Of a DNA stretch of 64,000 nt, positions 1 to 8,027 are shown one piece after another (the first letter of the stretch is position 1; each line of letters opens with the position of its first letter). A model generated the notes under the pieces. That model was not told the origin of the DNA, ran no database searches, and saw only the letters and a list, made by a program, of their open reading frames with translations. The stretch comes from Pseudomonadota bacterium (GTDB lineage: Bacteria; Myxococcota_A; UBA9160; SZUA-336). Position numbers and translations under genes: made by a program. The DNA lies in the NCBI GenBank assembly GCA_003247575.1, contig QJZC01000063.1:33476-97475 (forward strand), read 5' to 3'.

Positions 1-1
1 G

Positions 2-760
2 TGGGCGCTGCCCGCGGACGCACCCGCGGATGCGGTGGATGGGGTCGTCTCTGGCCTGCTCGCCGTAGCTCGCAAGGCGAGCTGTCCGTTGCTCGGTGGA
101 GATACCGTGGCCGGGCCCTGCTGGATGCTCTCGATCACCGTCTTCGGTGAAGTGCCCCGTGGGCGCGCGCTGCTGCGCAGTGGTGCGCGCGTAGGTGACC
201 GAATCCTCGTGACGGGGAGCCTCGGGGGGGCCGCACTCGGGTTGGCGTGGCTCGAGGGGAAGCGGAGCCGAGCTGTTCGCGGGGGTCGGGAACTCGAGCG
301 GGAACTCCGGCCATTCGTCGGGCGCCAGCTGCGACCGAAGGCCCGGCTCGCGGAGGGGGTGTGCCTGGCGGAAACTGGATTCGTGACTGCTGCGATGGAT
401 CTCTCCGATGGTCTCGCGCTGGATCTCCAACGCTTGGCAGAGGCGAGTGGGGTAGGGGCGCGTGTGCTCCTCGATCGAATTCCACTCATGCGCGGCCTGC
501 GGCGAGGGTGTTCCGCTCTGTCCCTCGATGCCGAGGGGCTTGCCCTGGCCGGGGGTGAGGACTACGAGCTTCTCTTCTGCGTCGAGCCGGATGCCCCGAC
601 CGCAGTGGAAATTTCGCGGCAGATCGGGTGCAAGGTGAGCGAGATCGGTGTGACCACCGCGGAGCCTGGAGTTTGCTACTGGCGCCGATCCGGGGCGGTT
701 GTCCAGAGCTGGCGTGGCTACGAGCACTTCAAGCGGATCGGCTGCAAGTCCGACAAGTAG
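2..760 (+). CDS. thiL: Thiamine-monophosphate kinase (3' part; gene runs off the left edge)
   Basis: ThiL phosphorylates thiamine monophosphate to thiamine pyrophosphate, the last step of cofactor synthesis in the cytoplasm. The frame is open from base 2, so the N-terminal part of the protein, with the first metal-binding aspartates, lies outside the window. Visible hallmarks of the AIR synthase-like kinase family are the LLGGDTV stretch, the AMDLSDGL motif in the middle and the LAGGEDYELLF motif near residue 170 of the visible part. The C-terminal end looks complete. It lies 31 bases before the chemotaxis genes on the same strand, but no functional link to them is evident. Confidence 0.9.
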   Translation, partial: WALPADAPADAVDGVVSGLLAVARKASCPLLGGDTVAGPCWMLSITVFGEVPRGRALLRSGARVGDRILVTGSLGGAALGLAWLEGKRSRAVRGGRELERELRPFVGRQLRPKARLAEGVCLAETGFVTAAMDLSDGLALDLQRLAEASGVGARVLLDRIPLMRGLRRGCSALSLDAEGLALAGGEDYELLFCVEPDAPTAVEISRQIGCKVSEIGVTTAEPGVCYWRRSGAVVQSWRGYEHFKRIGCKSDK

Positions 761-791
761 TTGAACTGCCCAGCAGAGGTCCGAGGAAGGC

Positions 792-2042
792 TTGCGTCTC
801 GAATTCGGTAAAAAGTGCGCGCTCGGCTTCTTCTTTGTTGCCGCGCTTTCGCTCGGGCTACCGACGTTGCTCGAGAGCTTCGGCGTGAACGAGACGTTTG
901 CCAAGTACTTGACCCTGGGCGTTGCGTTCTGTTGTGGATGGATGCTCGCAAACCAGATCACGCAGAACGTGCGCTTGCTGCGCGCCTGCACCGACCGCAT
1001 CAGTCAGGGAGATCTCAAGCAGGGGGTCGAAGTCCCCGGTGGGCGGCACTTCCCCGATGAGACTGTCGATCTCGCCCGCTCGATCCAAGACATGGTCGAG
1101 AGCTTGTGCGAGCTGGTCGGACACATTCAGAAGGCCGCCGACCAGGTGAAGACCTCGTCTGAGGAGCTCTCGCTGTCGTCACAGGGTGTCAAGAAGACGA
1201 GCCAGGAGATCTCGGAGACGATGCAGCAGGTCGCGAAGGGAGCCGAGAGTCAGCAGTCCGACGTGACTCATAGTGCTGCTCATGTGCACGCGATCGCCGA
1301 AGCCATTCGGGCGAATGCCGACGCGGCCCGCGAGGCCTTCCGCTTTGCCGAAGATACGCATCAGCGCTCGACGGTCGGAGTCGATCTGTCCCGGCTCACG
1401 GTGAGCCAGATGGAGAGTCTCTTCGAGCGTGTGGACGAAGCCGCGCGCCAGGTCGTTCGTCTGGAAGAGAAGACGCGATCCGTGAACCGAATCGCGGAGG
1501 TCATCACGAGCATCGCCGAGAAGACCCATCTGCTATCACTGAATGCCTCGATCGAGGCGGCGCGTGCGGGCGATGCGGGACGCGGATTCTCCGCTGTTGC
1601 CGATGAGATCCGAAAGCTCGCCGAGGGTGCGGGGACTCAGGCGGAGCAGATCGGAGAGATCGTGGGGCAGCTCGAAGCAGAGTCTGGACGCATCTCTGGC
1701 TTGATGACGAGCATGGGGGAGGACGTGCGCGGAGGGCGGGAGGATCTCGACAGCATTCTGCGCGCGCTCGAACAGATTCAAACGGCGTCGCGCGAGGTGT
1801 CGCAGCGGTCCGGTGCGATCTTCGAGAAGGCAGAGGATACGGCTTCCGAGGCGAGCCGTATGGCCGAAGACATCGAGAGTATTGCCGGAGTTGCCAAGGG
1901 CAACGTGCGCGCTACGGACGACATGCGCAGGCTACTCTCCGTCCAAGCCGAAGAGATGGATGCGGTGGTGAATCAGGCGCGACGTCTCTTCGAGATGTCG
2001 GTGCGTCTCGGCGAGGTCGCAGGGAGGTTCCGCACCGGATGA
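792..2042 (+). CDS. Methyl-accepting chemotaxis protein-like membrane signal transducer
   Basis: The 416-residue protein starts at TTG. A GAGG lies four bases upstream. Two hydrophobic segments (about 10-28 and 37-55) are joined by a very short loop, so there is no periplasmic sensor domain. A HAMP-like stretch follows (around RISQGDLKQG). A long coiled coil then carries the highly conserved hairpin tip that contacts CheA and CheW (SLNASIEAARAGDAGRGFSAVADEIRKLAE region). It heads the operon cheW-cheY-cheA-cheC-like and overlaps cheW by four bases. The lack of an external sensor domain suggests it senses a membrane or intracellular cue, or works as a generic scaffold; that is inference. Neither CheR nor CheB is in the window. 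Confidence 0.88.
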   Translation: MRLEFGKKCALGFFFVAALSLGLPTLLESFGVNETFAKYLTLGVAFCCGWMLANQITQNVRLLRACTDRISQGDLKQGVEVPGGRHFPDETVDLARSIQDMVESLCELVGHIQKAADQVKTSSEELSLSSQGVKKTSQEISETMQQVAKGAESQQSDVTHSAAHVHAIAEAIRANADAAREAFRFAEDTHQRSTVGVDLSRLTVSQMESLFERVDEAARQVVRLEEKTRSVNRIAEVITSIAEKTHLLSLNASIEAARAGDAGRGFSAVADEIRKLAEGAGTQAEQIGEIVGQLEAESGRISGLMTSMGEDVRGGREDLDSILRALEQIQTASREVSQRSGAIFEKAEDTASEASRMAEDIESIAGVAKGNVRATDDMRRLLSVQAEEMDAVVNQARRLFEMSVRLGEVAGRFRTG

Positions 2043-2563
2043 CGACTCCCAGCCTGAATCTCGCCGATTGGGCGAACGTAGCGAGGCCGCCCTCGACCTG
2101 GCTGGTATTTGCGGTCGGCCGCTACACGTACACGATCGAGCTCTCGGACGTTGCAGAGGTGCTCGCTGCTCGAGCCCTGCATCTCGTGCCCCTGATTGCG
2201 CGCGAGATTGGAGGGGTCCTGAACGTACGCGGTGAGCCGTTGCCAGTCGTCGATGGTGGTGCCGTCCTGCAGACGCGATCGACCGGCTCGACTCGACATG
2301 TTCTTGTTTTCGAGAACGACGACCGACGCATGGGGTTGCTCGTGGACTACGTGCTTCGGATCGACCGTGACTTTTCCCCCGATCGACTGGATGCGCACGA
2401 AGCACCTGACGATGATGGGGGATGCATCTCGATGTGGAGGCGGAGCCCTCAGGGTGGGGCGCTGGGCATTGTAGATACTGATTCACTACTCGCTCGCGCA
2501 GCGAATCTACTGTGCGGAGAGAACCTGGAAAGTAGGGAGGAGCCATGTCAAAACGCGTTCTGA
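2039..2563 (+). CDS. cheW: CheW-type coupling protein
   Basis: The 174-residue protein links receptor tips to the CheA kinase. It has the SH3-like CheW fold signature: a start around WLVFAVGRYTYTIELSDVAEVL, the conserved GVLNVRGEPLPVVD segment near residues 60-75, and GLLVDYVLRI afterwards. Its ATG overlaps the receptor stop codon by four bases. Its 3' end overlaps cheY by 19 bases, so translation of the three genes is probably coupled. The last ~25 residues are poorly conserved, as is usual for the family tail. Confidence 0.9.
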   Translation: MTTPSLNLADWANVARPPSTWLVFAVGRYTYTIELSDVAEVLAARALHLVPLIAREIGGVLNVRGEPLPVVDGGAVLQTRSTGSTRHVLVFENDDRRMGLLVDYVLRIDRDFSPDRLDAHEAPDDDGGCISMWRRSPQGGALGIVDTDSLLARAANLLCGENLESREEPCQNAF

Positions 2564-2916
2564 TCGCCGACGACGCGGCATATATGCGGGAGATGCTACG
2601 AGATATCCTGACGCAGGGCGGGTATACCGTGGTCGCGGAAGCTTCGGACGGCGATGAGGCGGTCGAGGCATTCGCGGAGCACACCCCGGACCTGGTCACG
2701 CTGGATATCGTGATGCCGCGCAAGAGTGGCCTCGAGGCATTGCGCGAGATCATGCAGCGAGATCCGGGGGCGTGTGTCGTCATGTGTAGCGCACTCGGGC
2801 AGGAAGCACTGGTCAAGGACATGCTCTCTGCTGGAGCCCGCGGATACCTGGTCAAGCCGTTCAAGCCCGACCAGGTGATCGAGGTCGTCGGAAAGGCCTT
2901 GGAGAAATCTGAATAG
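2545..2916 (+). CDS. cheY: CheY-type single-domain response regulator
   Basis: This is a stand-alone receiver domain of 123 residues, the usual CheY length. The acidic pair is D9-D10, the phospho-accepting aspartate is D54 (in TLDIVMP), the switch residue is S82 and the conserved lysine is K104 (in LVKPF). It has no output domain, so it should act by protein-protein contact, classically with the flagellar motor switch. It overlaps the end of cheW and lies 12 bases before cheA. A GGAGG ribosome-binding site (AGGGAGGAGCC) lies just upstream of ATG 2545, inside cheW. Confidence 0.95.
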   Translation: MSKRVLIADDAAYMREMLRDILTQGGYTVVAEASDGDEAVEAFAEHTPDLVTLDIVMPRKSGLEALREIMQRDPGACVVMCSALGQEALVKDMLSAGARGYLVKPFKPDQVIEVVGKALEKSE

Positions 2917-2928
2917 AGGTCGGAGCGC

Positions 2929-3426
2929 GTGGATCTCAACAAGTACCGCCAGCTCTTCGTCGACGAAGCGACGGATCATCTCGCTGAGATGGTGCGGGCT
3001 CTCTCCGTGCTCGAGTCCGAGAGCGGAGATCCGGCCGAAGCCGTGGATACACTGTTTCGGATGACGCATTCGATCAAGGGGATGGCGGCTTCTCTGGATT
3101 ACTTGTCCGTGTCCACGCTTGCGCACAAGCTCGAGGACTGGCTGGAGCCGATGCGCAAAGCCGGGAGCGTGCCCGAGACGGCTTTCGGGCTGCTCTATGA
3201 ATCGGTTCAGGCGATGGAGGAGATGGTCGCGGTCGTGGAGCGTACGGGGGATCCACCACCCCCACGTGACGATCTCATTCGGCGCATATTGGAGCCACCA
3301 ATGCCCGCGCCGCGCGCTCAGGAGGTGCGCGAGAGCGCAAAAAAAACCAGGACGTGCGGAGCCATCCGCTCCCGCGTAGCGTCCGGGTCCGAACCGAGGC
3401 GGTCGACCGCTTTCTCGCTTCCGTAG
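2929..3426 (+). CDS. cheA: CheA N-terminal part: HPt (P1) domain, zero-frame product
   Basis: The 165-residue frame starts at GTG and encodes the phosphotransfer domain of CheA, with the phospho-accepting histidine H47 in the motif TLFRMTHSIKGMA. After the HPt helices and a proline-rich linker it meets an A8 run at 3339-3346. Beyond it the zero frame yields only a ~26-residue tail with no resemblance to CheA before a TAG at 3424. The kinase core continues in the -1 frame with no gap. A -1 shift on the A run would fuse both parts into a 534-residue CheA lacking a P2 domain. Without the shift, the cell would make an HPt-only protein. A missing A in the assembly would look the same, so the choice between recoding and sequence error is open. 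Confidence 0.85.
   Translation: MDLNKYRQLFVDEATDHLAEMVRALSVLESESGDPAEAVDTLFRMTHSIKGMAASLDYLSVSTLAHKLEDWLEPMRKAGSVPETAFGLLYESVQAMEEMVAVVERTGDPPPPRDDLIRRILEPPMPAPRAQEVRESAKKTRTCGAIRSRVASGSEPRRSTAFSLP
3320..3369 (+). other. Candidate programmed -1 frameshift site in cheA
   Basis: Three elements sit in the dnaX-like order. A perfect anti-SD complement AGGAGGTG lies at 3320-3327. After 11 bases comes the slippery heptamer A AAA AAA (3339-3345), read in zero frame as GCA AAA AAA. After 10 more bases comes a hairpin with five GC-rich pairs, GCGGA (3356-3360) and TCCGC (3365-3369), around a GCCA loop. A -1 shift here joins the HPt frame exactly to the kinase frame. The A8 run could equally promote transcriptional slippage. 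In E. coli dnaX the stimulator-to-heptamer spacing is about 10 bases. Confidence 0.6.
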
Positions 3427-4532
3427 GGGATCTCATGCAGCACCAAGCTCGACTCGAGAACTTGCAGCGTGAGCTTCCCTACTGGGATGGCAAACCAGAG
3501 TTCGACGAGGAACTCGAGGGCATGCAGCGTATCGTCCGTGACTTGAGGCGCCGCGCGCTCGATATTCGGACCACGCCCGTGCGGAGAGTGCTGGAGCGAC
3601 TCCCACGGGTTGCGAGGGAGCTTGCAACCAGTCTTGGAAAGCAGGTTCGGGTCGAGATCGTCGGTGAGGAAGTCGAGGCAGACCGCGCGGTGCTGGACCA
3701 CCTCGACGACCCGCTGCTGCACCTGGTCAGGAATGCCCTGGATCATGGCATCGAGCTGCCGGAGCGGCGCAAGGCGGCGGGCAAGGATCCGGTGGGTACG
3801 TTGAGGATTACTGCAGCCAGCGAAGGCGGCCGGTTGAGCCTGCGGCTCGAGGACGATGGCTGTGGGCTGGATGCCGAGCGCGTACGGCGGCGCGCGGTCG
3901 AGCGCGGCATGCCGTCGGAGGTCGCCGAGGATCTACCGATCGAGCGCTTGGGCGAGCTGCTCTTCGAAGCGGGAATGTCTACCCGGGACGAGGTCAGCGA
4001 GCTGTCCGGGCGCGGGGTCGGGCTGGACGCGGTACGTCGCAGCGTCGAGGCGCTGGGCGGCTCCGTCAGTGTGGTCTCCCCCGAGGGAGGGGGCATGGGC
4101 TTCCACCTCGACCTGCCCTCGATGGTGGCTCTCCAGCGGGTGCTGATCCTGCGCGTGTCCGGCCATCGCGTCGCCCTTCCCGTGACGCGACTAGACTGCG
4201 TGCTCGATGTACGCGACTCTGCGATCGAGCGAGCTGGCGACGAAGCCTTTCTGTTCTATCAAGACGAGCCCATCCCCGTGTTCGATCTCGCGAGGCACCT
4301 AGCGTTGCCCGTCAACGAGGATGATACCGCGGGCAATGTCGTGTTGCTCGATGCGCGCGGATTCCGCTTGGGGATGCGAGTCGATCGCGCTCAGGCGGAT
4401 CAGGAGGTCTACGTACGCGAGGTGCCCGCGGCCCTGGCGGGCCTGAAACACCTGGGCGGAGTGGCGATTCTGTCGGACGGGGCACCGATCTTCTTGCTCG
4501 AGCTCGGTGCCCTCCTGGAGAACTTTATCTGA
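3354..4532 (+). CDS. cheA: CheA kinase core: dimerisation, ATPase and CheW-like domains (-1 frame)
   Basis: This frame encodes the rest of the chemotaxis histidine kinase. It has the P3 dimerisation helices (from SVRVRTEAVDRFLASVGDLM), the P4 ATP-binding domain and a C-terminal P5 CheW-like domain that starts near ALQRVLILRVSGHRVALP. P4 shows the N-box HLVRNALDHGIE, the G1 box LEDDGCGLD and the G2 box GRGVGLDAV. The coordinates begin at GTG 3354, but there is no suitable ribosome-binding site: the only good Shine-Dalgarno-like sequence lies 26 bases upstream. The frame is open back to the A8 run, so expression by frameshift from the HPt part is more likely than independent initiation. The stop overlaps the next gene by one base. 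Confidence 0.87.
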   Translation: MRSHPLPRSVRVRTEAVDRFLASVGDLMQHQARLENLQRELPYWDGKPEFDEELEGMQRIVRDLRRRALDIRTTPVRRVLERLPRVARELATSLGKQVRVEIVGEEVEADRAVLDHLDDPLLHLVRNALDHGIELPERRKAAGKDPVGTLRITAASEGGRLSLRLEDDGCGLDAERVRRRAVERGMPSEVAEDLPIERLGELLFEAGMSTRDEVSELSGRGVGLDAVRRSVEALGGSVSVVSPEGGGMGFHLDLPSMVALQRVLILRVSGHRVALPVTRLDCVLDVRDSAIERAGDEAFLFYQDEPIPVFDLARHLALPVNEDDTAGNVVLLDARGFRLGMRVDRAQADQEVYVREVPAALAGLKHLGGVAILSDGAPIFLLELGALLENFI

Positions 4533-5080
4533 TGGATAAGCGCGAACGATTCCTCGAGCTGATGGATCAGAGCTCGGAGCGTGCGCTGTGTGCTCTCGGA
4601 TGCTTTCTGGGCTGTGATCTCGGTCCGCCGGAGCGAGCGCGAGAGTGGGATCTTCCAGCCCTGGAGTCCCTCAGGCCAAGCGCGACATCGCAGATCATTG
4701 CGCTGTTCGTCGACCTCGATGGGGCCATCGGCGGGCATCTGTTGCTGCTCGCGGATCGCGACCTTGCCTGCGAGTTGGTGGCCCCGCTGGTGAAGGCTCA
4801 CATGGAGCCCGAGCGTGAGCTCTGGGCCTGTTCGGCGCTCCTCGAAGCCGGAAACGTCGTCTTCTCGGCGGCGGCGGGGGCGCTCGGAGATGCTGTGGGC
4901 GTGGTCGTGTTCCCGTCCATCCCCAGCCTCTACAGGGAGGCGGATCCCGCCTTTCGAGCTGCGGTAGGTGCTCCTTCCGGCGACGGCTTGGGCGTGTACG
5001 CTGTGGATGTCGTCGCCCGGCGTGATGAAGGAAGGCCGATCCGCATGAGCCTCCTCTGGGTGCCGACGCATTCGGACTGA
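4532..5080 (+). CDS. CheC/CheX-like CheY-P phosphatase
   Basis: This 182-residue protein shows one clear copy of the CheC/CheX/FliY active-site helix: S101, E105 and N108 in SALLEAGNVVFSAAAGALGD fit the S-x3-E-x2-N pattern. It is followed by the family's PSIPS segment. CheC normally has two such helices. Here the first helix (DQSSERALCALGCFLG) lacks the Glu and Asn, so only one site should be active. The gene starts one base before the cheA stop ends and closes the chemosensory operon, where a phosphatase that resets CheY would fit. The assignment to CheC rather than CheX is uncertain. Confidence 0.72.
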   Translation: MDKRERFLELMDQSSERALCALGCFLGCDLGPPERAREWDLPALESLRPSATSQIIALFVDLDGAIGGHLLLLADRDLACELVAPLVKAHMEPERELWACSALLEAGNVVFSAAAGALGDAVGVVVFPSIPSLYREADPAFRAAVGAPSGDGLGVYAVDVVARRDEGRPIRMSLLWVPTHSD

Positions 5081-5098
5081 CCGCGCTATGCTACGCCC

Positions 5099-5848
5099 GT
5101 GAATCGGGATCGACTGGATGGTTTGCTAGCGCAGCTGGAGCGGGGTGAGATCGCGCGTTCGGAGTGCATCGAAGCGCTCGCCCGGCTCCCCTTTCGTGAG
5201 CTCACGCAAGCGCGCTTGGATACCCACCGGGCGACGCGGCAGGGCATCCCCGAAGTGGTTCTCGGGGAGGGGAAGTCGGCAGAGCAGATCATCGAGATCG
5301 CGGCTGCCCTGCGTGAGGAAGACTCGGACGTCCTGGTGACACGGGTATCGGTCGAGCAGGCGCGGGCCGTGCGCGTGGCGTTGCCCGAGCTTGTCTACGA
5401 CGCGGATGCTCGCTTGCTCACGCTCCGCCACGGAATTCCGCCACCGGCCGGGCGCGGAGTGGTCCTGGTGGTGACGGCGGGCACCGCCGATCTTCCGGTG
5501 GCCCACGAGGCGGCCGGCACCGCGGAGTTCTTCGGCAACAAGGTAGAACGCCTCTCAGATGTGGGTGTGGCGGGTCTGCACCGACTGCTCGCGTCGATCG
5601 ACCTGCTGCGGCGGGCGCACGTACTGATCGTCGTTGCAGGCATGGAGGGGGCGCTACCTTCCGTCGTCGCGGGCTTGGTGGAGCGACCCGTGATCGCGGT
5701 GCCTACGAGCATCGGTTACGGTGCGCATCTCCGAGGCGTCACCGCATTGCTGTCGATGCTCAACTCGTGCTCCCCGAACGTCGCGACAGTCAACATCGAC
5801 AACGGTTTCGGAGCTGCCTACATGGCAACCTTGATCAACCGTGGCTAG
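5099..5848 (+). CDS. larB: Nickel-pincer cofactor biosynthesis protein LarB
   Basis: LarB carboxylates the pyridinium ring of nicotinic acid adenine dinucleotide and cleaves off AMP, the first step towards the nickel-pincer nucleotide of lactate racemase-type enzymes. The 249-residue protein has the PurE-like C-terminal half with VVTAGTADLPVAHEAA, the VVAGMEGALPSVVAGLV stretch and the typical end NIDNGFGAAYMA. The start is GTG 5099, 18 bases after the CheC-like gene. It overlaps larC by eight bases. Neither larA nor larE is in the window. Confidence 0.93.
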   Translation: MNRDRLDGLLAQLERGEIARSECIEALARLPFRELTQARLDTHRATRQGIPEVVLGEGKSAEQIIEIAAALREEDSDVLVTRVSVEQARAVRVALPELVYDADARLLTLRHGIPPPAGRGVVLVVTAGTADLPVAHEAAGTAEFFGNKVERLSDVGVAGLHRLLASIDLLRRAHVLIVVAGMEGALPSVVAGLVERPVIAVPTSIGYGAHLRGVTALLSMLNSCSPNVATVNIDNGFGAAYMATLINRG

Positions 5849-7055
5849 GTCCAGGTCCAAGCTCAGGTCCAAGGATCCCGCCGGCCGCATCCTTCACCTC
5901 GACTGTTTCTCGGGCGTCTCCGGCAACATGTGGCTTGGCGCGCTGCTCGATCTCGGTGCCTCGGCGCGAGCCATTCGGGCAGCGCTCGCCGGACTCCGAA
6001 TTCCGGGCCTCAAAATGAAGCTCGGGAAGGTCAAGCGGAAGGGGATCGCTGCAACGTACGTCTCGTTCGAAGGTCCTCGCTGGGATGCCAAGGCTCGCCA
6101 CTACACGCGCATCCGAAAGCTCATCGAGGATGCCGACCTCGAGCAACACGTACGAGTGTCGAGCCTCGCCGCGTTCGAAGCACTCGCTCGAGTAGAGGCG
6201 CAAATTCATGGCGTCGATCTCGACCACGTTCACTTTCACGAGCTCGGATCGGTCGACACGTTGGGGGATATCGTTGGTGTGAATGCGGCTCTATGCGAAC
6301 TCGACGTCGCTCGTGTGAGCAGCTCCCCACTCGCGCTCGGATCGGGCACCGTGAAGACCGAGCACGGTATCCTCCCACTGCCAGCCCCTGCGACACTGGC
6401 GCTCTTGCGAGGCGTTCCGACGTACTCTGCACCCGTGGACTGGGAAACGGTGACACCGACGGGCGCTGCGCTGCTCGCCACGTTGGTCGATGACTTCGGG
6501 CCCATGCCGGCACTGCGGCCAGATGCCCAGGGATTCGGCGCTGGCAATGACCGAGAAGGTCCGATGCCGAACGTGGTGCGTGCGGTGCTGAGCGAGCCAC
6601 TCATGTCGGTGGGGCGTGACTCGGTCGTCGTGCTCGAGACGAATCTCGACGACATGTCTCCGGAAGCGCTGCCGTTCTTAATCGAGCGGTTGCTGGAAGC
6701 GGGCGCTCTGGATGCTTCGTTCTCTCCACTGGCGATGAAGAAGGGGCGGCCCGGGCACCTGCTGCGCGTGATCGCCCGCCCACGAGATCGGGACGCCCTC
6801 TCGTGCCAGATACTGGCGGAGTCGACGGCGCTCGGAGTTCGTCAGCTCGAGATGGCGCGCATTCTTCTCGATAGAGAGTCACGTTTGGTAGAGACGCCCT
6901 TCGGGCGTATTCGCGTGAAGGTCGCGCGCAGTCCGACGGGTCAGGCGCGCGCGGCCCCGGAGTTCGAGTCCTGTGCGCGGTCCGCGCGCAAGCACGGAGT
7001 GCCGTTGCTCGATGTCTATCGAGCCGCCGAGCGTGCTGCGGAGTCGCTCACGTGA
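5841..7055 (+). CDS. larC: Nickel-pincer cofactor biosynthesis protein LarC
   Basis: LarC inserts nickel into the pincer nucleotide in a CTP-dependent cyclometallation. The 404-residue protein is close to the full family length, and its LarC1-type and LarC2-type halves are joined in one frame. In Lactiplantibacillus plantarum the two halves are joined by ribosomal frameshifting. Hallmarks are the start HLDCFSGVSGNMWLGALLDLG, the histidine-rich HFHELGSVDTLGDIVG segment, and ETNLDDMSPEALPFLIERLLEAGALD in the second half. The first codons overlap larB and contain short repeats of AGGTCCA. The true start could be slightly downstream, since the first ~15 residues are basic and not family-like. Confidence 0.93.
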   Translation: MARSRSKLRSKDPAGRILHLDCFSGVSGNMWLGALLDLGASARAIRAALAGLRIPGLKMKLGKVKRKGIAATYVSFEGPRWDAKARHYTRIRKLIEDADLEQHVRVSSLAAFEALARVEAQIHGVDLDHVHFHELGSVDTLGDIVGVNAALCELDVARVSSSPLALGSGTVKTEHGILPLPAPATLALLRGVPTYSAPVDWETVTPTGAALLATLVDDFGPMPALRPDAQGFGAGNDREGPMPNVVRAVLSEPLMSVGRDSVVVLETNLDDMSPEALPFLIERLLEAGALDASFSPLAMKKGRPGHLLRVIARPRDRDALSCQILAESTALGVRQLEMARILLDRESRLVETPFGRIRVKVARSPTGQARAAPEFESCARSARKHGVPLLDVYRAAERAAESLT

Positions 7056-7810
7056 ACGCGCTCTCGAGCGCACCGTTCGAGCTCGGGCCCGTGGGAGGAG
7101 AAGGTCCGGCGCTGCTCTGCTTGCACGGATTGACGGGAACTCCGTACGAGGTTCGGCCGCCGGAGCGTCTGGTCGAGGAGCATCGGTTTGCCTGTCTGGG
7201 ACCTCTGCTGCCGGGGCATGGCACCAGCCCGGAGCAGCTTGCGCGGACCTCTCGACAGGCCTGGATCGAGTCCGCTCTCGATGCCTACGTGCGCCTCGCA
7301 GCGACGCACTCTCGCGTGTACGTTCTGGGCCTCTCCCTCGGCGGGGTTCTGGCCCTACGCATCGCCCAGGAGCGCGCTGCTGCGGGAATTCTCTTGCTGG
7401 CCGCACCGATAGACCTGGGCTGTTGGTATCGAGTTGCCGTTCCGCTGCTGGCACGCTTCAAGTCCCAGGTCCCCAAGACGCCGGCGATCGTGGATCCAGT
7501 TGCGCGCGACGCGCATCCCGGCTATCGATGCATGCCGCTCCCGGCAGTCGTCGAGCTCATCCGGCTGCAAGCCGAGGTGGAGTCGAGGCTGCAATGCGTT
7601 CGGAGTCCATTGCGCTTGCTCTACAGCAAGAGCGATCCTACGGTCTCCGTGCGCGACGCAGGCCGGATCCTGAAAGGGGCGGCTTCTGCAGAGGGAAGAG
7701 TGGACTACCTAGCGCGCTCGGGTCACGTCATTACTGTGGACGTCGAACGAACGCAAGTGGAGGACTGGATCGTAGGCAGGTTGCTCGAGTTCGAGCAGCC
7801 GTATCGTTGA
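7052..7810 (+). CDS. Alpha/beta hydrolase, carboxylesterase/monoacylglycerol-lipase type
   Basis: A 252-residue alpha/beta hydrolase. The nucleophile is S95 in GLSLGG, and the other triad members appear to be D195 (YSKSDPTV) and H225 (SGHVI). An oxyanion-hole region LHGLTGTPYEV lies near residue 24, and a PGHGTSPE loop follows. This pattern is typical of Est30-like carboxylesterases and monoacylglycerol lipases. The substrate is unknown. Its GTG overlaps the larC stop by four bases, so it is probably co-translated with larBC, but a link to cofactor synthesis is not established. Confidence 0.85.
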   Translation: MNALSSAPFELGPVGGEGPALLCLHGLTGTPYEVRPPERLVEEHRFACLGPLLPGHGTSPEQLARTSRQAWIESALDAYVRLAATHSRVYVLGLSLGGVLALRIAQERAAAGILLLAAPIDLGCWYRVAVPLLARFKSQVPKTPAIVDPVARDAHPGYRCMPLPAVVELIRLQAEVESRLQCVRSPLRLLYSKSDPTVSVRDAGRILKGAASAEGRVDYLARSGHVITVDVERTQVEDWIVGRLLEFEQPYR

Positions 7811-8027
7811 CGATCAAAACCGGTGCGCCTTAGGATCTGGCGTTCGATCGCCCGGCCAGTGTTTGGTATCGCCGGATCGCAGAGGGGCTCGTCCGAACTC
7901 AACTGCGGTTTCAACTCGTGAGAGTCGTGACTCGCTTCACGCGGATCCCGTCGTGGGTATGTGTGAGCGGGCCCGCGCCTCGCACGATCGGTTCTCGAAG
8001 CGAAGATTGGGCGAGGGAAAGGAAGAC

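Noticed and set aside
2929..4532. cheA as a simple pseudogene broken by frameshift
   Set aside because: Both halves keep all key residues, and the break sits exactly on a slippery heptamer with flanking stimulators; sequence error or recoding fits better than decay, although it cannot be excluded.
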